Of a stretch of DNA of 64,000 nucleotides, positions 17,214-27,011 are shown piece after piece; position 1 is the first letter of the stretch; every line of letters begins with the position of its first letter. The notes below the pieces were generated by a model. That model made no database searches. It saw only the letters and a program-made list of their open reading frames with translations, and had not been told where the DNA came from. The stretch comes from Streptomyces sp. NBC_01296 (GTDB lineage: Bacteria > Actinomycetota > Actinomycetes > Streptomycetales > Streptomycetaceae). The translations under genes and the position numbers were made by a program. The DNA is taken from contig NZ_CP130720.1 in NCBI RefSeq assembly GCF_035984415.1, positions 3,658,001-3,722,000 of the forward strand, written 5' to 3'.

Positions 17214-18059
17214 GTGCTTCTTGGGATGGTTTGCGCGCTCGGTGCGGCGGTCTGCTTCGGCACGGCCTCGGTCCTGCAGGCGATGGCCGCGCGGGCGGTG
17301 GAGCCCGGAACCGGGTCGGGGGTGGACACGGCGCTGCTGCTGCGCGCGGCACGGCAGTGGCGGTACCTGCTGGGCCTGGGGCTGGACGCGGCGGGGTTCG
17401 TCCTCCAGATCGTGGCGCTGAAACACATCCCGATCTACACGGTGGGGGCGGCGCTGGCGGCGAGCCTCGCGGTGACGGCGGTGGTCTCGGCGTGGCTGCT
17501 GCACGTGCGGCTGAGCGGGGCCGAGTGGGGCGCGGTGGGGGTGGTGTGCGCGGGGCTGGCGATGCTGGGGCTGGCGTCGGGCGAGGAGGGCTCGGGGACG
17601 GGGTCGTTCGCCCTGCAGCTGGGGCTGCTGGTGGTGGCGGGGCTGGTGCTGCTGGTGGGGGCCGTGGCCGGCGGGCTCCCGGACCGCTCCCGGGCGCTGG
17701 TCCTCGGCCTGGCGGCGGGGACGGGCTTCGGGGTGGTGGAGGTGGCGGTCCGCCTCATCGACGACATCTCGATCAGGTCGCTCACGAACCCGGCGCTGTA
17801 CGCACTGCTGCTGGGCGGGGGCGCGGCGTTCCTGCTGCTCACCTCGGCGCTGCAGCGGGGCTCGGTGACGACGGCCACGGCGGGCATGGTGATCGGCGAA
17901 ACGATCGGCCCGGCGGTGGTCGGGGTGGTCTGGCTCGGCGACCGCACCCGCGAGGGCCTGACCTGGCTGGCCGTCCTCGGCTTCGCGGTATCGGTCGCCG
18001 GAGCCCTCCTCCTGACCCGCTTCGGCGAACCCCCGGACCCGGAAGCAGCGCCGGCGTAG
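17214..18059 (+). CDS. DMT/EamA-like multispan membrane protein
   Basis: 281 residues, almost entirely hydrophobic with about nine or ten membrane helices arranged as two similar halves, the pattern of drug/metabolite transporter proteins. The N-terminus (GMVCALGAAVCFGTASVLQAMAA) resembles actinobacterial proteins annotated as small-molecule or Mg-type transporters. The GTG at 17214 lies six bases after TAGAGT (17202-17207), a good -10 hexamer, and has no ribosome site, so the transcript is probably leaderless. Divergent from the small lipoprotein gene with overlapping promoter space. Substrate unknown. Confidence 0.8.
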   Translation: MLLGMVCALGAAVCFGTASVLQAMAARAVEPGTGSGVDTALLLRAARQWRYLLGLGLDAAGFVLQIVALKHIPIYTVGAALAASLAVTAVVSAWLLHVRLSGAEWGAVGVVCAGLAMLGLASGEEGSGTGSFALQLGLLVVAGLVLLVGAVAGGLPDRSRALVLGLAAGTGFGVVEVAVRLIDDISIRSLTNPALYALLLGGGAAFLLLTSALQRGSVTTATAGMVIGETIGPAVVGVVWLGDRTREGLTWLAVLGFAVSVAGALLLTRFGEPPDPEAAPA

Positions 18060-18063
18060 CCCC

Positions 18064-18158
18064 GGCAAATCCAGCCCCGCCGGCGTTTGAGGCACCGCCC
18101 GGCCAAATCCGGCCCCGCCGGCGTTTGAGGCGCGGGGGCTCGGGGGCAGAGCCCCCGC
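18064..18158. repeat. two direct copies of a dispersed repeat plus terminator hairpin
   Basis: Two near-identical 30-nt units (18064-18093 and 18101-18131), both containing AATCC-GCCCCGCCGGCGTTTGAGGC, are followed by a perfect 10-bp stem (GCGGGGGCTC at 18132-18141, complement at 18149-18158). The block lies between convergent genes and probably terminates both. Related pieces occur at 7661, 12593 and 37286. Confidence 0.75.
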
Positions 18159-18210
18159 AACGGCGCCGCACCGGGACCGGCACCCGCACCCGCACCCGCC
18201 GGCGCACGCG

Positions 18211-19605
18211 TTAAGGCAGCGCGGAAAGCAGGGCCGCCAGCGTCGGGGACCATGCGCTCGTCGACGGAGTCCCGTAGCCCACCACCAGCGCCTCACGCGG
18301 CGGAAGCCCCGCCTCCGGGTGGGTGTAGCGGGACAGGGTCTCCAGGGCCAGGTCCTGCCAGGCCGCGGCCCGGAGCACCGAGGCCTGCGTCCCCGCCGGG
18401 AGGTCCAGCACCGCGTGCAGGCCCGCCGCGATGCCCGACACCGCCACCCGGCCGGAGACGGCCGCGACCAGCTCGTCCCGGCGCCTGCGGTACCGCAGCC
18501 GCATCCCGCGCACGTGCCGGTCGTACGCCCCGGACCGGATGAACTCCGCGAGCGTCAGCTGGTCCAGCGCACTCGACGTCCAGTCGATCCGCCCCTTCGC
18601 CGCGACGACCTCGTCCAGCAGCCCCGGCGGCACCACCATCCACCCCATCCGCAGCCCCGGCGCGAGCGACTTGCTCGCCGTGCCGAGATACACCACCCGG
18701 TCCGGGTCCAGCCCCTGCAACGCCCCCACCGACTGGCGGTCGTAGCGGAACTCCCCGTCGTAGTCGTCCTCCAGGATCAGCCCGCCCGTGGTCCGGGCCC
18801 AGTCGACCGCCGCCGCCCGCCGGGCCGGGGTCAGCGCCGCCCCGGTGGGGAACTGGTGGGCGGGGGTCAGCAGCACCGCCCCCGACTCCGCGGACAGGTC
18901 CGGCGTCCGCGCCCCCGAGGCGTCCACCGGCAGCGGCCGGGTCCGCAGCCCCGCCCCCGTCAGCAGCTCCCGGTGCAGGTCGAGGCTGTACCCCTCGACC
19001 GCCACCTCCCGTACCCGCCGCGCCCGCAGCACCCCCGCCAACAGCGTCACCGCATGCACGAACCCCGCGCACAGCACGATCCGCTCCGGGTCCGCGTACA
19101 CCCCGCGCGCCCGCGCCAGGTACCCCGCGAGCGCCTCCCGCAGCTCCACCCGGCCGCGCGCGTCCGCCGCGTACCCGAAGGCATCGTTCGGCGCGTCCGT
19201 CAGCGCCCGCCGGGCCGCCGTCAGCCAGGCGGCACGCGGGAAGCCGCCCAGGTCCGGGGTGCCGGGCAGCAGGTTGTACGAGGGCCGCCGCCGCTCGGGA
19301 TGCCGGACCCGGGCGGCGCCCGCGGGCCGCCGCGGCCGGGCCCGTTCCGCCACCCGCGTGCCCGAGCCCTGCCGGGCCGTCAGCCAGCCCTCGGCGACGA
19401 GCTCGGCGTACGCCTCCGCGACCGTGTTGCGCGCGATCCCGAGATCGGCGGCGAACGACCGCGAGGACGGCAGCCGGGTCCCGGGCGCCAGCCGCCCGCT
19501 GCGCGCGGCCTCGCGCAGCGCGTCGACGAGCCCGGCCCGCAGACCCCGCCCGACGGAGAGGTCCAGATGCAGGTCGGCGCCGAAAGTGGCCCATGATTCC
19601 GTCAT
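18211..19605 (-). CDS. MocR/PdxR-type regulator (GntR HTH fused to aminotransferase domain)
   Basis: 464 residues, normal for the MocR subfamily. Residues about 18-85 form a GntR winged helix (GTRLPSSRSFAADLGIARNT); the rest is a fold-type I aminotransferase with the PLP lysine in GTASKSLAPGLRMGW. These regulators sense PLP or an amino compound bound to it and often control pyridoxal or amino-acid genes. Divergent from an AhpD-like gene with only 46 nt between starts, where a perfect palindrome (19607-19621) abuts its own start codon. No ribosome site is seen, so its mRNA may be leaderless. Confidence 0.92.
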   Translation of the reverse strand: MTESWATFGADLHLDLSVGRGLRAGLVDALREAARSGRLAPGTRLPSSRSFAADLGIARNTVAEAYAELVAEGWLTARQGSGTRVAERARPRRPAGAARVRHPERRRPSYNLLPGTPDLGGFPRAAWLTAARRALTDAPNDAFGYAADARGRVELREALAGYLARARGVYADPERIVLCAGFVHAVTLLAGVLRARRVREVAVEGYSLDLHRELLTGAGLRTRPLPVDASGARTPDLSAESGAVLLTPAHQFPTGAALTPARRAAAVDWARTTGGLILEDDYDGEFRYDRQSVGALQGLDPDRVVYLGTASKSLAPGLRMGWMVVPPGLLDEVVAAKGRIDWTSSALDQLTLAEFIRSGAYDRHVRGMRLRYRRRRDELVAAVSGRVAVSGIAAGLHAVLDLPAGTQASVLRAAAWQDLALETLSRYTHPEAGLPPREALVVGYGTPSTSAWSPTLAALLSALP

Positions 19606-19606
19606 G

Positions 19607-19621
19607 GATATGGACCATATC
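19607..19621. promoter_or_regulatory. candidate operator for the MocR regulator
   Basis: GATATGG-A-CCATATC is a perfect 7+1+7 palindrome and A+T-rich against its surroundings. It begins two bases upstream of the MocR start codon and lies 31 nt before the AhpD-like start, so one bound dimer could control both genes. A -10-like TAGGGT (19640-19645) serves the plus-strand gene. Confidence 0.6.
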
Positions 19622-19651
19622 GGCGGGCCGCCTGCTGCCTAGGGTGGAGAC

Positions 19652-20155
19652 ATGACCACCACGCACGAACACACCGCCGCACACGCACCCGAGCACACCC
19701 CGCGCATGGGCTGGGCCCAGCACGTGCCCGACGTCTACAAGGCCGTCGTGGGCCTGGAGATCGCCTCGAAGAAGGACCTGGACCCGGTCCTGGTCGAGCT
19801 GGTCAAGATCCGCGCCTCGCAGATCAACCACTGCGCGTTCTGCCTGGACATGCACGCGAAGGACGCGCTCGCCGCGGGCGAGACGGTCGAGCGGATCGTC
19901 CAGCTCGCCGCCTGGGAGGAGTCGCGCCACTTCTACACCGAGAAGGAGGCCGCGGCGCTCGAGCTGACCGAGGCCGTGACCGTCCTGACCGACGGTTTCG
20001 TTCCCGACGAGGTGTACGAGAAGGCCGCGAAGCACTTCGAGGAGAAGGAGCTCGCCCAGCTGATCGCCGTGATCGCGACGATCAACGTCTGGAACCGCTT
20101 CGCGGTGACCACCCGCATGGTCCCGGGCCACTACACGCCGGGCATGTTCAAGTAG
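19652..20155 (+). CDS. carboxymuconolactone decarboxylase/AhpD family protein
   Basis: 167 residues with a GGTGGAGAC ribosome site. INHCAFCLDMH holds the AhpD redox signature C61-x-x-C64 with H68, as in alkylhydroperoxidases that reduce peroxides through a cysteine pair. The first 18 residues are His/Thr-rich and probably disordered. It is divergent from the MocR regulator and likely under its control, a pairing I have seen in actinobacteria. A direct physiological electron donor is not visible nearby. Cytoplasmic. Confidence 0.9.
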   Translation: MTTTHEHTAAHAPEHTPRMGWAQHVPDVYKAVVGLEIASKKDLDPVLVELVKIRASQINHCAFCLDMHAKDALAAGETVERIVQLAAWEESRHFYTEKEAAALELTEAVTVLTDGFVPDEVYEKAAKHFEEKELAQLIAVIATINVWNRFAVTTRMVPGHYTPGMFK

Positions 20156-20159
20156 GAAG

Positions 20160-20221
20160 CGGCCGAGCGGGACCGGCCGAGCGGGACCGGCCGAGTGCGA
20201 CCGGCCGAGCAGCACCGGCCG
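20160..20221. repeat. 14-bp tandem repeat, 4.4 copies
   Basis: CGGCCGAGCGGGAC at 20160-20173 is repeated at 20174 exactly, then at 20188 and 20202 with two changes each, followed by a partial CGGCCG. It fills the gap between convergent genes and reaches the first base of the next gene. Confidence 0.85.
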
Positions 20222-21013
20222 TCAGCCCGGCCGGAACGAGCCCAGGGCCGCCGCCATGTGCGCGCGGACGGCCTTGGCCTGGCCGACCGGTCCGAGGGCC
20301 ATGAGCACCCACCGGCTGCCGTCGGAGGCGACGGTAACCCGCCCGATGCCGCGCGCGGTTCCGTTCGAGTCCCCGTCGGGCACCTCGTAGACGAGCTCGC
20401 AGCCGCGGCCGTCCTTCGGGTCGAGGGACAGCCGCCGGTAGCCGTCCCGGCCGCTCAGCTCCCTGGTTCCCTCGTGCAGGACCTCGCACGGGTCCTCGGG
20501 GCCGCCGGTGACCGGGAAGACCTGGAGCAGGCTCTCCCGGCCCTGCGCCGGGCGGAACACCGTGCCGGCTCCCGTGCCGGACTCGGACGTGCTGAGCTGC
20601 CAGTCGTCGGGGACCGCGACCTGGAAGCCCGACCCGGCGCTGCGCAGCACCTTGTAGCCGGCCGGCAGCCCCGGCGGTTCCCTCAGTACGAACGCGGCCG
20701 CCAGCGCGGCCCCGCCGAGGACCACCGCCAGGCCGCCGGCGACGGCCACCCGCGGCCACCACCTGCGCGCCGTGCGCTGCACGGGCGGTACGGCGTCCGG
20801 AGCCTCCCGGTCCGCCGGGATGCCCGGCTCCCCCCGCTCCCCCGGCCGTCCTGCGCCCGGCGGGTAGGCGGGCTTCGGCGGCGGCTGCGGGCCCGACGGG
20901 TGCGGCGGCCCCCCGGACCCGGGCTCCGGCCCCTCCGGCTCCGGCCTCTCCTCCCACCGCTCCCACTGCTGCGACTGTGGGTTCCAGCGGACGGGGCCGC
21001 TCTCCGGGGCCAC
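20222..21013 (-). CDS. single-pass membrane protein, third gene of an unrecognised operon
   Basis: 263 residues from a GTG at 21013, three bases after the preceding stop. The first 80 residues are Pro/Gly/Glu-rich and probably cytoplasmic; one membrane helix covers about residues 88-110; the extracellular domain (about 150 residues) has a PsbP/LpqN-like look (GYKVLRSAGSGFQVAVPDDW) with two cysteines that could form a disulfide. Such domains often sense or bind ligands at the surface. It shares an operon with two other proteins of unknown function. Confidence 0.75.
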   Translation of the reverse strand: MAPESGPVRWNPQSQQWERWEERPEPEGPEPGSGGPPHPSGPQPPPKPAYPPGAGRPGERGEPGIPADREAPDAVPPVQRTARRWWPRVAVAGGLAVVLGGAALAAAFVLREPPGLPAGYKVLRSAGSGFQVAVPDDWQLSTSESGTGAGTVFRPAQGRESLLQVFPVTGGPEDPCEVLHEGTRELSGRDGYRRLSLDPKDGRGCELVYEVPDGDSNGTARGIGRVTVASDGSRWVLMALGPVGQAKAVRAHMAAALGSFRPG

Positions 21014-21016
21014 GGA

Positions 21017-21421
21017 TCACCCCCCGGACGACGTCAGCAGGGCCGCCAGGGCCGTGGCCGCACTCACCGAGTCCACCAGCGGGGCCCACCGCTCCAGCAC
21101 CCCGCGCAGCCGGCTGGCCAGGCCCGGCCGGACCTCCTCGCCGGGCCCCGCCAACTCCTCCGCCGCCGCGTCCAGTTCGGTGTCGAGCGCCGCCCTCCCG
21201 TCGCTGCGGGGCAGCCGTACGAGGGCGGCGCGGAGGTCGCGTACGGCCTCCAGCAGCTCCTGCGCGGTCGGCCCGGCCGCACCACCCGCACCCGGGTCCG
21301 TACCGCCGTGATGGACCGTGCTGTTGCTGACGTCCGTGCCGCCGATGCTGAAGGCACTGCCCTGCACGTCGCCGATCCGCACCGAAGGCAGCGGCTGCCC
21401 GGCGTCTGCGCTACTTGCCAC
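21017..21421 (-). CDS. small protein with NSTV motif, second gene of the operon
   Basis: 134 residues from a GTG at 21421, overlapping the end of the upstream gene by 11 nt. I recognise no family. Residues 22-40 read SAFSIGGTDVSNSTVHHGG and closely resemble residues 545-564 of the upstream membrane protein. The following part is helical and Glu/Leu-rich (EVRPGLASRLRGVLERWAPL). No membrane helix is clear apart from a weakly hydrophobic Ala-rich C-terminus. The shared motif suggests that both proteins bind the same partner or each other. Confidence 0.7.
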   Translation of the reverse strand: MASSADAGQPLPSVRIGDVQGSAFSIGGTDVSNSTVHHGGTDPGAGGAAGPTAQELLEAVRDLRAALVRLPRSDGRAALDTELDAAAEELAGPGEEVRPGLASRLRGVLERWAPLVDSVSAATALAALLTSSGG

Positions 21422-23162
21422 TTCTGCTCTCCTTGCCCGCGCGCACGCGCCCGTCCTTGCGTTCCGCCCTGTCCGTCGTCCCGTTGTTCACCGTGCTGTT
21501 GTGGCTCACGCCGTGGATCCCGAAGGCGCTGTTGCTCACCGACTGGATGAACACCCCGCCTTCCGCGACGTTGACGGCGCGCTCCGCGAACTCCTCCGTG
21601 TGCCAGCCCGCGTCGTGCAGCGCCAGCGTCACGCCGCCGACGATCCGCTCCTGGATGGTCTTCAGGTACCGGTCCAGGTCCATCAGCTGGAACAGCGATC
21701 CGTCCTCCTGCGACGCCAGTTCGCGTACGGAGGCGGCCGGCCCGGCCGCGTACGCGACGCCGTGCCCGGCGGTCGCCAGCCGCCACGGGACACGGCAGGC
21801 CCCGCCCAGCGTCGCGAGGGCCACGCCGAGGGAGCCGGGCGCATGGGTGAGGGCCAGGAGCACCTTGGCCACGGGGGTGTTGCGGCGGTATCGACGGGCG
21901 ATGTCGTCGGCCCGCTGGAAATCGGGCCGCACCGGCAGCAGCACGTGCGGCGCGACCTCCAGCATCAGCATGCCGCCCTGCGTATGGACCCGGATGAAGA
22001 CGGTGATGACGAGGTTCTCGTCCCAGCCGCCGATCCGGACGCGCAGGAAGTGCCGGCGCCGCTCGCCGCCCTCCTCGACCGCGGCGGCGCGGTGCTCGGC
22101 GAAGGCCTCCGCGGACAGGTCCACCGCGTCCACGTCGGGCACTCCGGCGGCCGGCAGGAACACGCACTCGTCGACGACCAGTTCGCGCAGCCGGTCCAGT
22201 ACGGCGTCGTCCGCCGCCTCGGACCCGCGCGGCGAGGGGGTGCGCAGGGCCTCCAGCCTGGGCCGGATCTGCTCGATGATCCGCTCGTTGTCGAGGCGCC
22301 GGGCTCCCGCCCCGGTGCGCGGGCGCAGCTCCACGGCGAGCTGCCACGGCAGATGGGCCTTGCCGGCGCCGCAGAACGGATTGCCGACGTCGTACAGGAC
22401 CAGCGGCGCGTGCTGGGCGCGCTCGATGTCCTCCCGGGCCCGCTCGAAGCGCCGTCCCGCCGCGGGGTCGCCGGAGCGGTCCTCGTACTGTGCCCGGCTG
22501 AGCGAGGAGCGGATGATCTGCGCGAAGTGCCCGCGCTGCAAGCCGACGAGCACCGTGACCAGCACGGCGATCAGGACGACCGTCCACGCGTAGGCCTCTC
22601 CGTAGACCTGCCCGATCCTCGGGATCTCCGGGAAGACCGCCAGCGGGTCGGTCTGCAGGAGCTGGGCCAGGTACGTGCCGAGGTCGCTCAGGTCCAGGTT
22701 GGCCCCGTTGCTCGCGTCGTCCGCGAAGAACCCGCGGAGCACCCCCCACAGGATGCGGCCGAGGAGGAAGCAGGCGCAGCCGCGCAGGATCCATTCGAGG
22801 ACCCGGCCGCCACGGCCGCTGCGCTCGCGGCGCTTCTTGATCCGCCCGGCCCCGCTCAGGAGCAGCGCCGGGACGAGCAGGAAGAGGAAGAACGCACGGG
22901 TGAGGAACAGGCCGAGGCCCCACACCGCCACGATCGCCGCCGACCAGGCCACTTCGGTGCGCAGGGCCCGCAGGGCGTGGGCGAGGACGCGGGCTGCGTC
23001 GAACCCGTACGAGGGGGCGGGGAACCGTTCCTCGTGGACGTACAGCTCCTCGATCACCCGGTCGCGGTAGGCGGCGTCGAGGTAGGTGCCGGCACACAGG
23101 AGGCGTCCCGCCTCCGATACCGCCGGGTCCACGGGGGTCCTGCCGTCCGGTGTGCCGCTCAC
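21411..23162 (-). CDS. large membrane protein with C-terminal NSTV motif, first gene of the operon
   Basis: 583 residues. Four hydrophobic segments lie in the N-terminal 220 residues (about 72-88, 90-105, 126-146 and 192-208). The remaining 370 residues are soluble and probably cytoplasmic. I recognise no catalytic motif. The C-terminal 40 residues contain SAFGIHGVSHNSTVNNGTTD, repeated in altered form in the next gene product, and a basic tail. Such N/S/T/V/G repeats recall short beta-strand motifs found in actinobacterial effector or defence proteins, but that is only a resemblance. A strong hairpin at 23233-23264 separates the operon from mdh. Confidence 0.75.
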   Translation of the reverse strand: MSGTPDGRTPVDPAVSEAGRLLCAGTYLDAAYRDRVIEELYVHEERFPAPSYGFDAARVLAHALRALRTEVAWSAAIVAVWGLGLFLTRAFFLFLLVPALLLSGAGRIKKRRERSGRGGRVLEWILRGCACFLLGRILWGVLRGFFADDASNGANLDLSDLGTYLAQLLQTDPLAVFPEIPRIGQVYGEAYAWTVVLIAVLVTVLVGLQRGHFAQIIRSSLSRAQYEDRSGDPAAGRRFERAREDIERAQHAPLVLYDVGNPFCGAGKAHLPWQLAVELRPRTGAGARRLDNERIIEQIRPRLEALRTPSPRGSEAADDAVLDRLRELVVDECVFLPAAGVPDVDAVDLSAEAFAEHRAAAVEEGGERRRHFLRVRIGGWDENLVITVFIRVHTQGGMLMLEVAPHVLLPVRPDFQRADDIARRYRRNTPVAKVLLALTHAPGSLGVALATLGGACRVPWRLATAGHGVAYAAGPAASVRELASQEDGSLFQLMDLDRYLKTIQERIVGGVTLALHDAGWHTEEFAERAVNVAEGGVFIQSVSNSAFGIHGVSHNSTVNNGTTDRAERKDGRVRAGKESRSGK

Positions 23163-23232
23163 GAGTTCCCCTCGGTCGGGAGGAGGGAAACCGTACGGGG
23201 CGCGGGGCGCGCAGGACAGGGCGGTTCACGCC

Positions 23233-23264
23233 AAAAGGCCCCGGCGCGTGCGCCGGGGCCTTTT
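23233..23264. terminator. rho-independent terminator after mdh
   Basis: A perfect 14-bp stem (AAAAGGCCCCGGCG and its complement) has a 4-nt loop CGTG and T-runs on both strands. It is 54 nt beyond the mdh stop, separated by a run of GGATC/AGATC pentamers (23271-23327) that overlap the mdh stop codon. Confidence 0.9.
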
Positions 23265-23318
23265 CAGGCGTATCGGATCGGACCGGCCGGATGACCGGCC
23301 GGATCGGATCGGATCAGA

Positions 23319-25108
<1,790 letters not shown>

Positions 25109-25119
<11 letters not shown>

Positions 25120-25972
25120 TGGTCGACGTCCGTTCCGCCGCCTCGACGACGTTCACGAGCAGCTGCGCGCGGGTCATCGGGCCGACTCCGCCCGGGTTCG
25201 GGGAGATCCAGCCGGCCACCTCGGCGACGCCCGGGTGCACGTCGCCGACGATCTTGCCGTTCTCGTCACGGCTGACGCCCACGTCCAGGACGGCCGCGCC
25301 GGGCTTCACGTCCTCCGGCTTGACCAGGTGCGGGACACCGGCCGCCGCGACGATGATGTCCGCCTGGCGCAGCTGGGCCGCCAGGTCGCGGGTGCCGGTG
25401 TGGCACAGGGTCACGGTGGCGTTCTCCGACTTGCGGGTCAGCAGCAGGCCCATGGAGCGCCCGACGGTGATGCCGCGGCCGAGGAGCACCACGTGCGCGC
25501 CGTTGATCTCGATGCCGTGGTGGCGCAGCAGCTGGACGATCCCGTACGGGGTGCAGGGCAGCGGGCCCGGCTCGTTCAGCACCAGCCGGCCGAGCGACAT
25601 CGGGTGCAGGCCGTCGGCGTCCTTGGCCGGGTCCATCAGCTCCAGGACCCGGTTGGTGTCGATGCCCTTGGGGAGCGGGAGTTGGACGATGTAGCCGGTG
25701 CACTCCGGGTTCGCGTTGAGTTCCCGTACGACCGCCTCGATGTCCTCCTGGGAGGCCGTCGCGGGCAGTTCGCGCTGGATGGAGGCGATGCCGACCTCGG
25801 CGCAGTCCTTGTGCTTGCCGTTGACGTACCAGCGGCTGCCCGGGTCGTCGCCGACCAGGAGGGTGCCGAGGCCGGGGGTGATGCCCCGGGCCTTGAGCGC
25901 CGCCACGCGGGCGGTCAGTTCGGACTTGATCGCGGCGGCGGTGGCCTTGCCATCGAGAATCTGGGCGGTCAT
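25109..25972 (-). CDS. folD: methylenetetrahydrofolate dehydrogenase/cyclohydrolase
   Basis: 287 residues, standard length. The catalytic Y49-x-x-x-K53 is present in [12 protein letters not shown], the NADP-binding loop reads [11 protein letters not shown], and [10 protein letters not shown] near the C-terminus is the family signature. The bifunctional enzyme converts 5,10-methylene-THF to 10-formyl-THF, the formyl donor used by PurN and PurH encoded 1-3 kb away. The ATG at 25972 lies one base after a perfect 9-bp hairpin that includes the GGGAGGA ribosome site, suggesting translational control. Confidence 0.96.
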
Positions 25973-25973
25973 G

Positions 25974-25995
25974 GTCCCATCCTCCCGGATGGGAC
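25974..25995 (-). promoter_or_regulatory. hairpin sequestering the folD ribosome-binding site
   Basis: On the minus strand GTCCCATCC-GGGA-GGATGGGAC forms a perfect 9-bp stem with a 4-nt loop. The Shine-Dalgarno GGGAGGA spans loop and stem, and the folD ATG begins one base after the hairpin. An upstream ATG inside the stem opens a three-codon frame (Met-Gly-Pro-stop) whose TGA overlaps the folD ATG. I do not see ZTP aptamer motifs here. Confidence 0.7.
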
Positions 25996-26229
25996 GGCCC
26001 CGGTTCCAGTCGTGGGGGTCCCCGCGGGTTCGTCACAGGCTTGAACCGTTCGTTGCACTTGCACAACAAGTGACGGGCCGGTCGCACCGCGGCTGGACAA
26101 CTCCGGCCCCATCGGACGACGATGACCGAAAGAGTGCCGCGGGCAGTGCCGGGGGGCGGACCGCACATCGCAGTGTTTTCCTCCGCGCGTGCCGTGCGTC
26201 CCCGCACTTCCACGGAGGAACACCCCAAG

Positions 26230-26910
26230 ATGAGCTTCGGCGACCCGAACAACCCGTACGGGCAGCAGCAGCCGGCCCCGCAGGGGCAGCCCGGCTACGG
26301 CTACCCCCAGCAGGCCCCGCCCAGCGTCCCGCCGCAGGGTGGTTACGCCTACCCGCAGCAGGCGCCGATGGGCTACCCGAACCAGGCCTACCCGGCGGGT
26401 CCCGGCGGATACCCGGGCGCCCAGATGCCGATGCCCGGCGGGGTGAAGGCCGCCCGCGTCATCCTGTTCATCGTCGGCGGCCTCCAGGTCCTGGGCGGGA
26501 TCGCCGCCCTCGTCGGCGGGGCGCTGTTCGCCTCGGCGTTCTCGGGCTCCTCCAGCTCCTCGGGCTACAGCTCCTCGGCGAGCGACGCGGGCGCGCTCGC
26601 GGGCGGCGTGATCGTCGGCATCGGCATCTTCGCCCTGGCCCTGTCGCTGTGGCCGATCCTGACCGCCGCCAAGCTGGGCAAGGGCCGCGGCGGCGTCCGG
26701 GTCTCCGGCATCATCTACGGCTCGCTGATGACCCTCTTCTCCGGGCTCGGCGTGCTCGCCAACCTCGTGGCGCTCGGCAGCGACACGGCGGCGGGCGCCG
26801 TGGTGTTCTCGCTGGTCATCGGCCTGATCGAGTTCGGGCTGGCCCTCTGGGTCCTGGTCGGCCTGGCCAACTCGGCCGCCGGCGCGTACTTCCGGCGCCC
26901 GCAGTACTAG
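26230..26910 (+). CDS. Pro/Gln/Tyr-rich membrane protein
   Basis: 226 residues from the ATG at 26230; GGAGGAA lies ten bases upstream. The first 70 residues are a low-complexity G-Y-P-Q tail (repeats such as GYGYPQQAP), typical of actinobacterial membrane proteins. Four hydrophobic segments follow (about 76-100, 118-140, 157-175 and 185-212), with a Ser-rich loop between the first two. No enzyme motif is seen. It is a lone gene between the folD promoter region and the terminator shared with purH. Confidence 0.75.
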   Translation: MSFGDPNNPYGQQQPAPQGQPGYGYPQQAPPSVPPQGGYAYPQQAPMGYPNQAYPAGPGGYPGAQMPMPGGVKAARVILFIVGGLQVLGGIAALVGGALFASAFSGSSSSSGYSSSASDAGALAGGVIVGIGIFALALSLWPILTAAKLGKGRGGVRVSGIIYGSLMTLFSGLGVLANLVALGSDTAAGAVVFSLVIGLIEFGLALWVLVGLANSAAGAYFRRPQY

Positions 26911-26931
26911 AGCGCAGCAGCAAGACCCGTC

Positions 26932-26985
26932 AGTACGGCGAAGGCCGCCACCCGCAAAGCTGCGGATGGCGGCCTTCGCCGTACT
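26932..26985. terminator. bidirectional terminator between membrane protein gene and purH
   Basis: A perfect 19-bp stem (26932-26950 with 26967-26985) continues, after one C/A mismatch, into a second 5-bp stem (CCGCA/TGCGG) closed by AAGC. It lies between convergent genes. Confidence 0.9.
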
Positions 26986-27011
26986 CGGGGCGCCGGCCCG
27001 GCGCCCGGTGC

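Noticed and set aside
25973..26110. ZTP riboswitch in front of folD, and likewise upstream of purN (29222-29300)
   Set aside because: The GACTGGCG and CGCCTGGGC segments are absent in both leaders, although CACGACTGG near folD looks similar at first glance.
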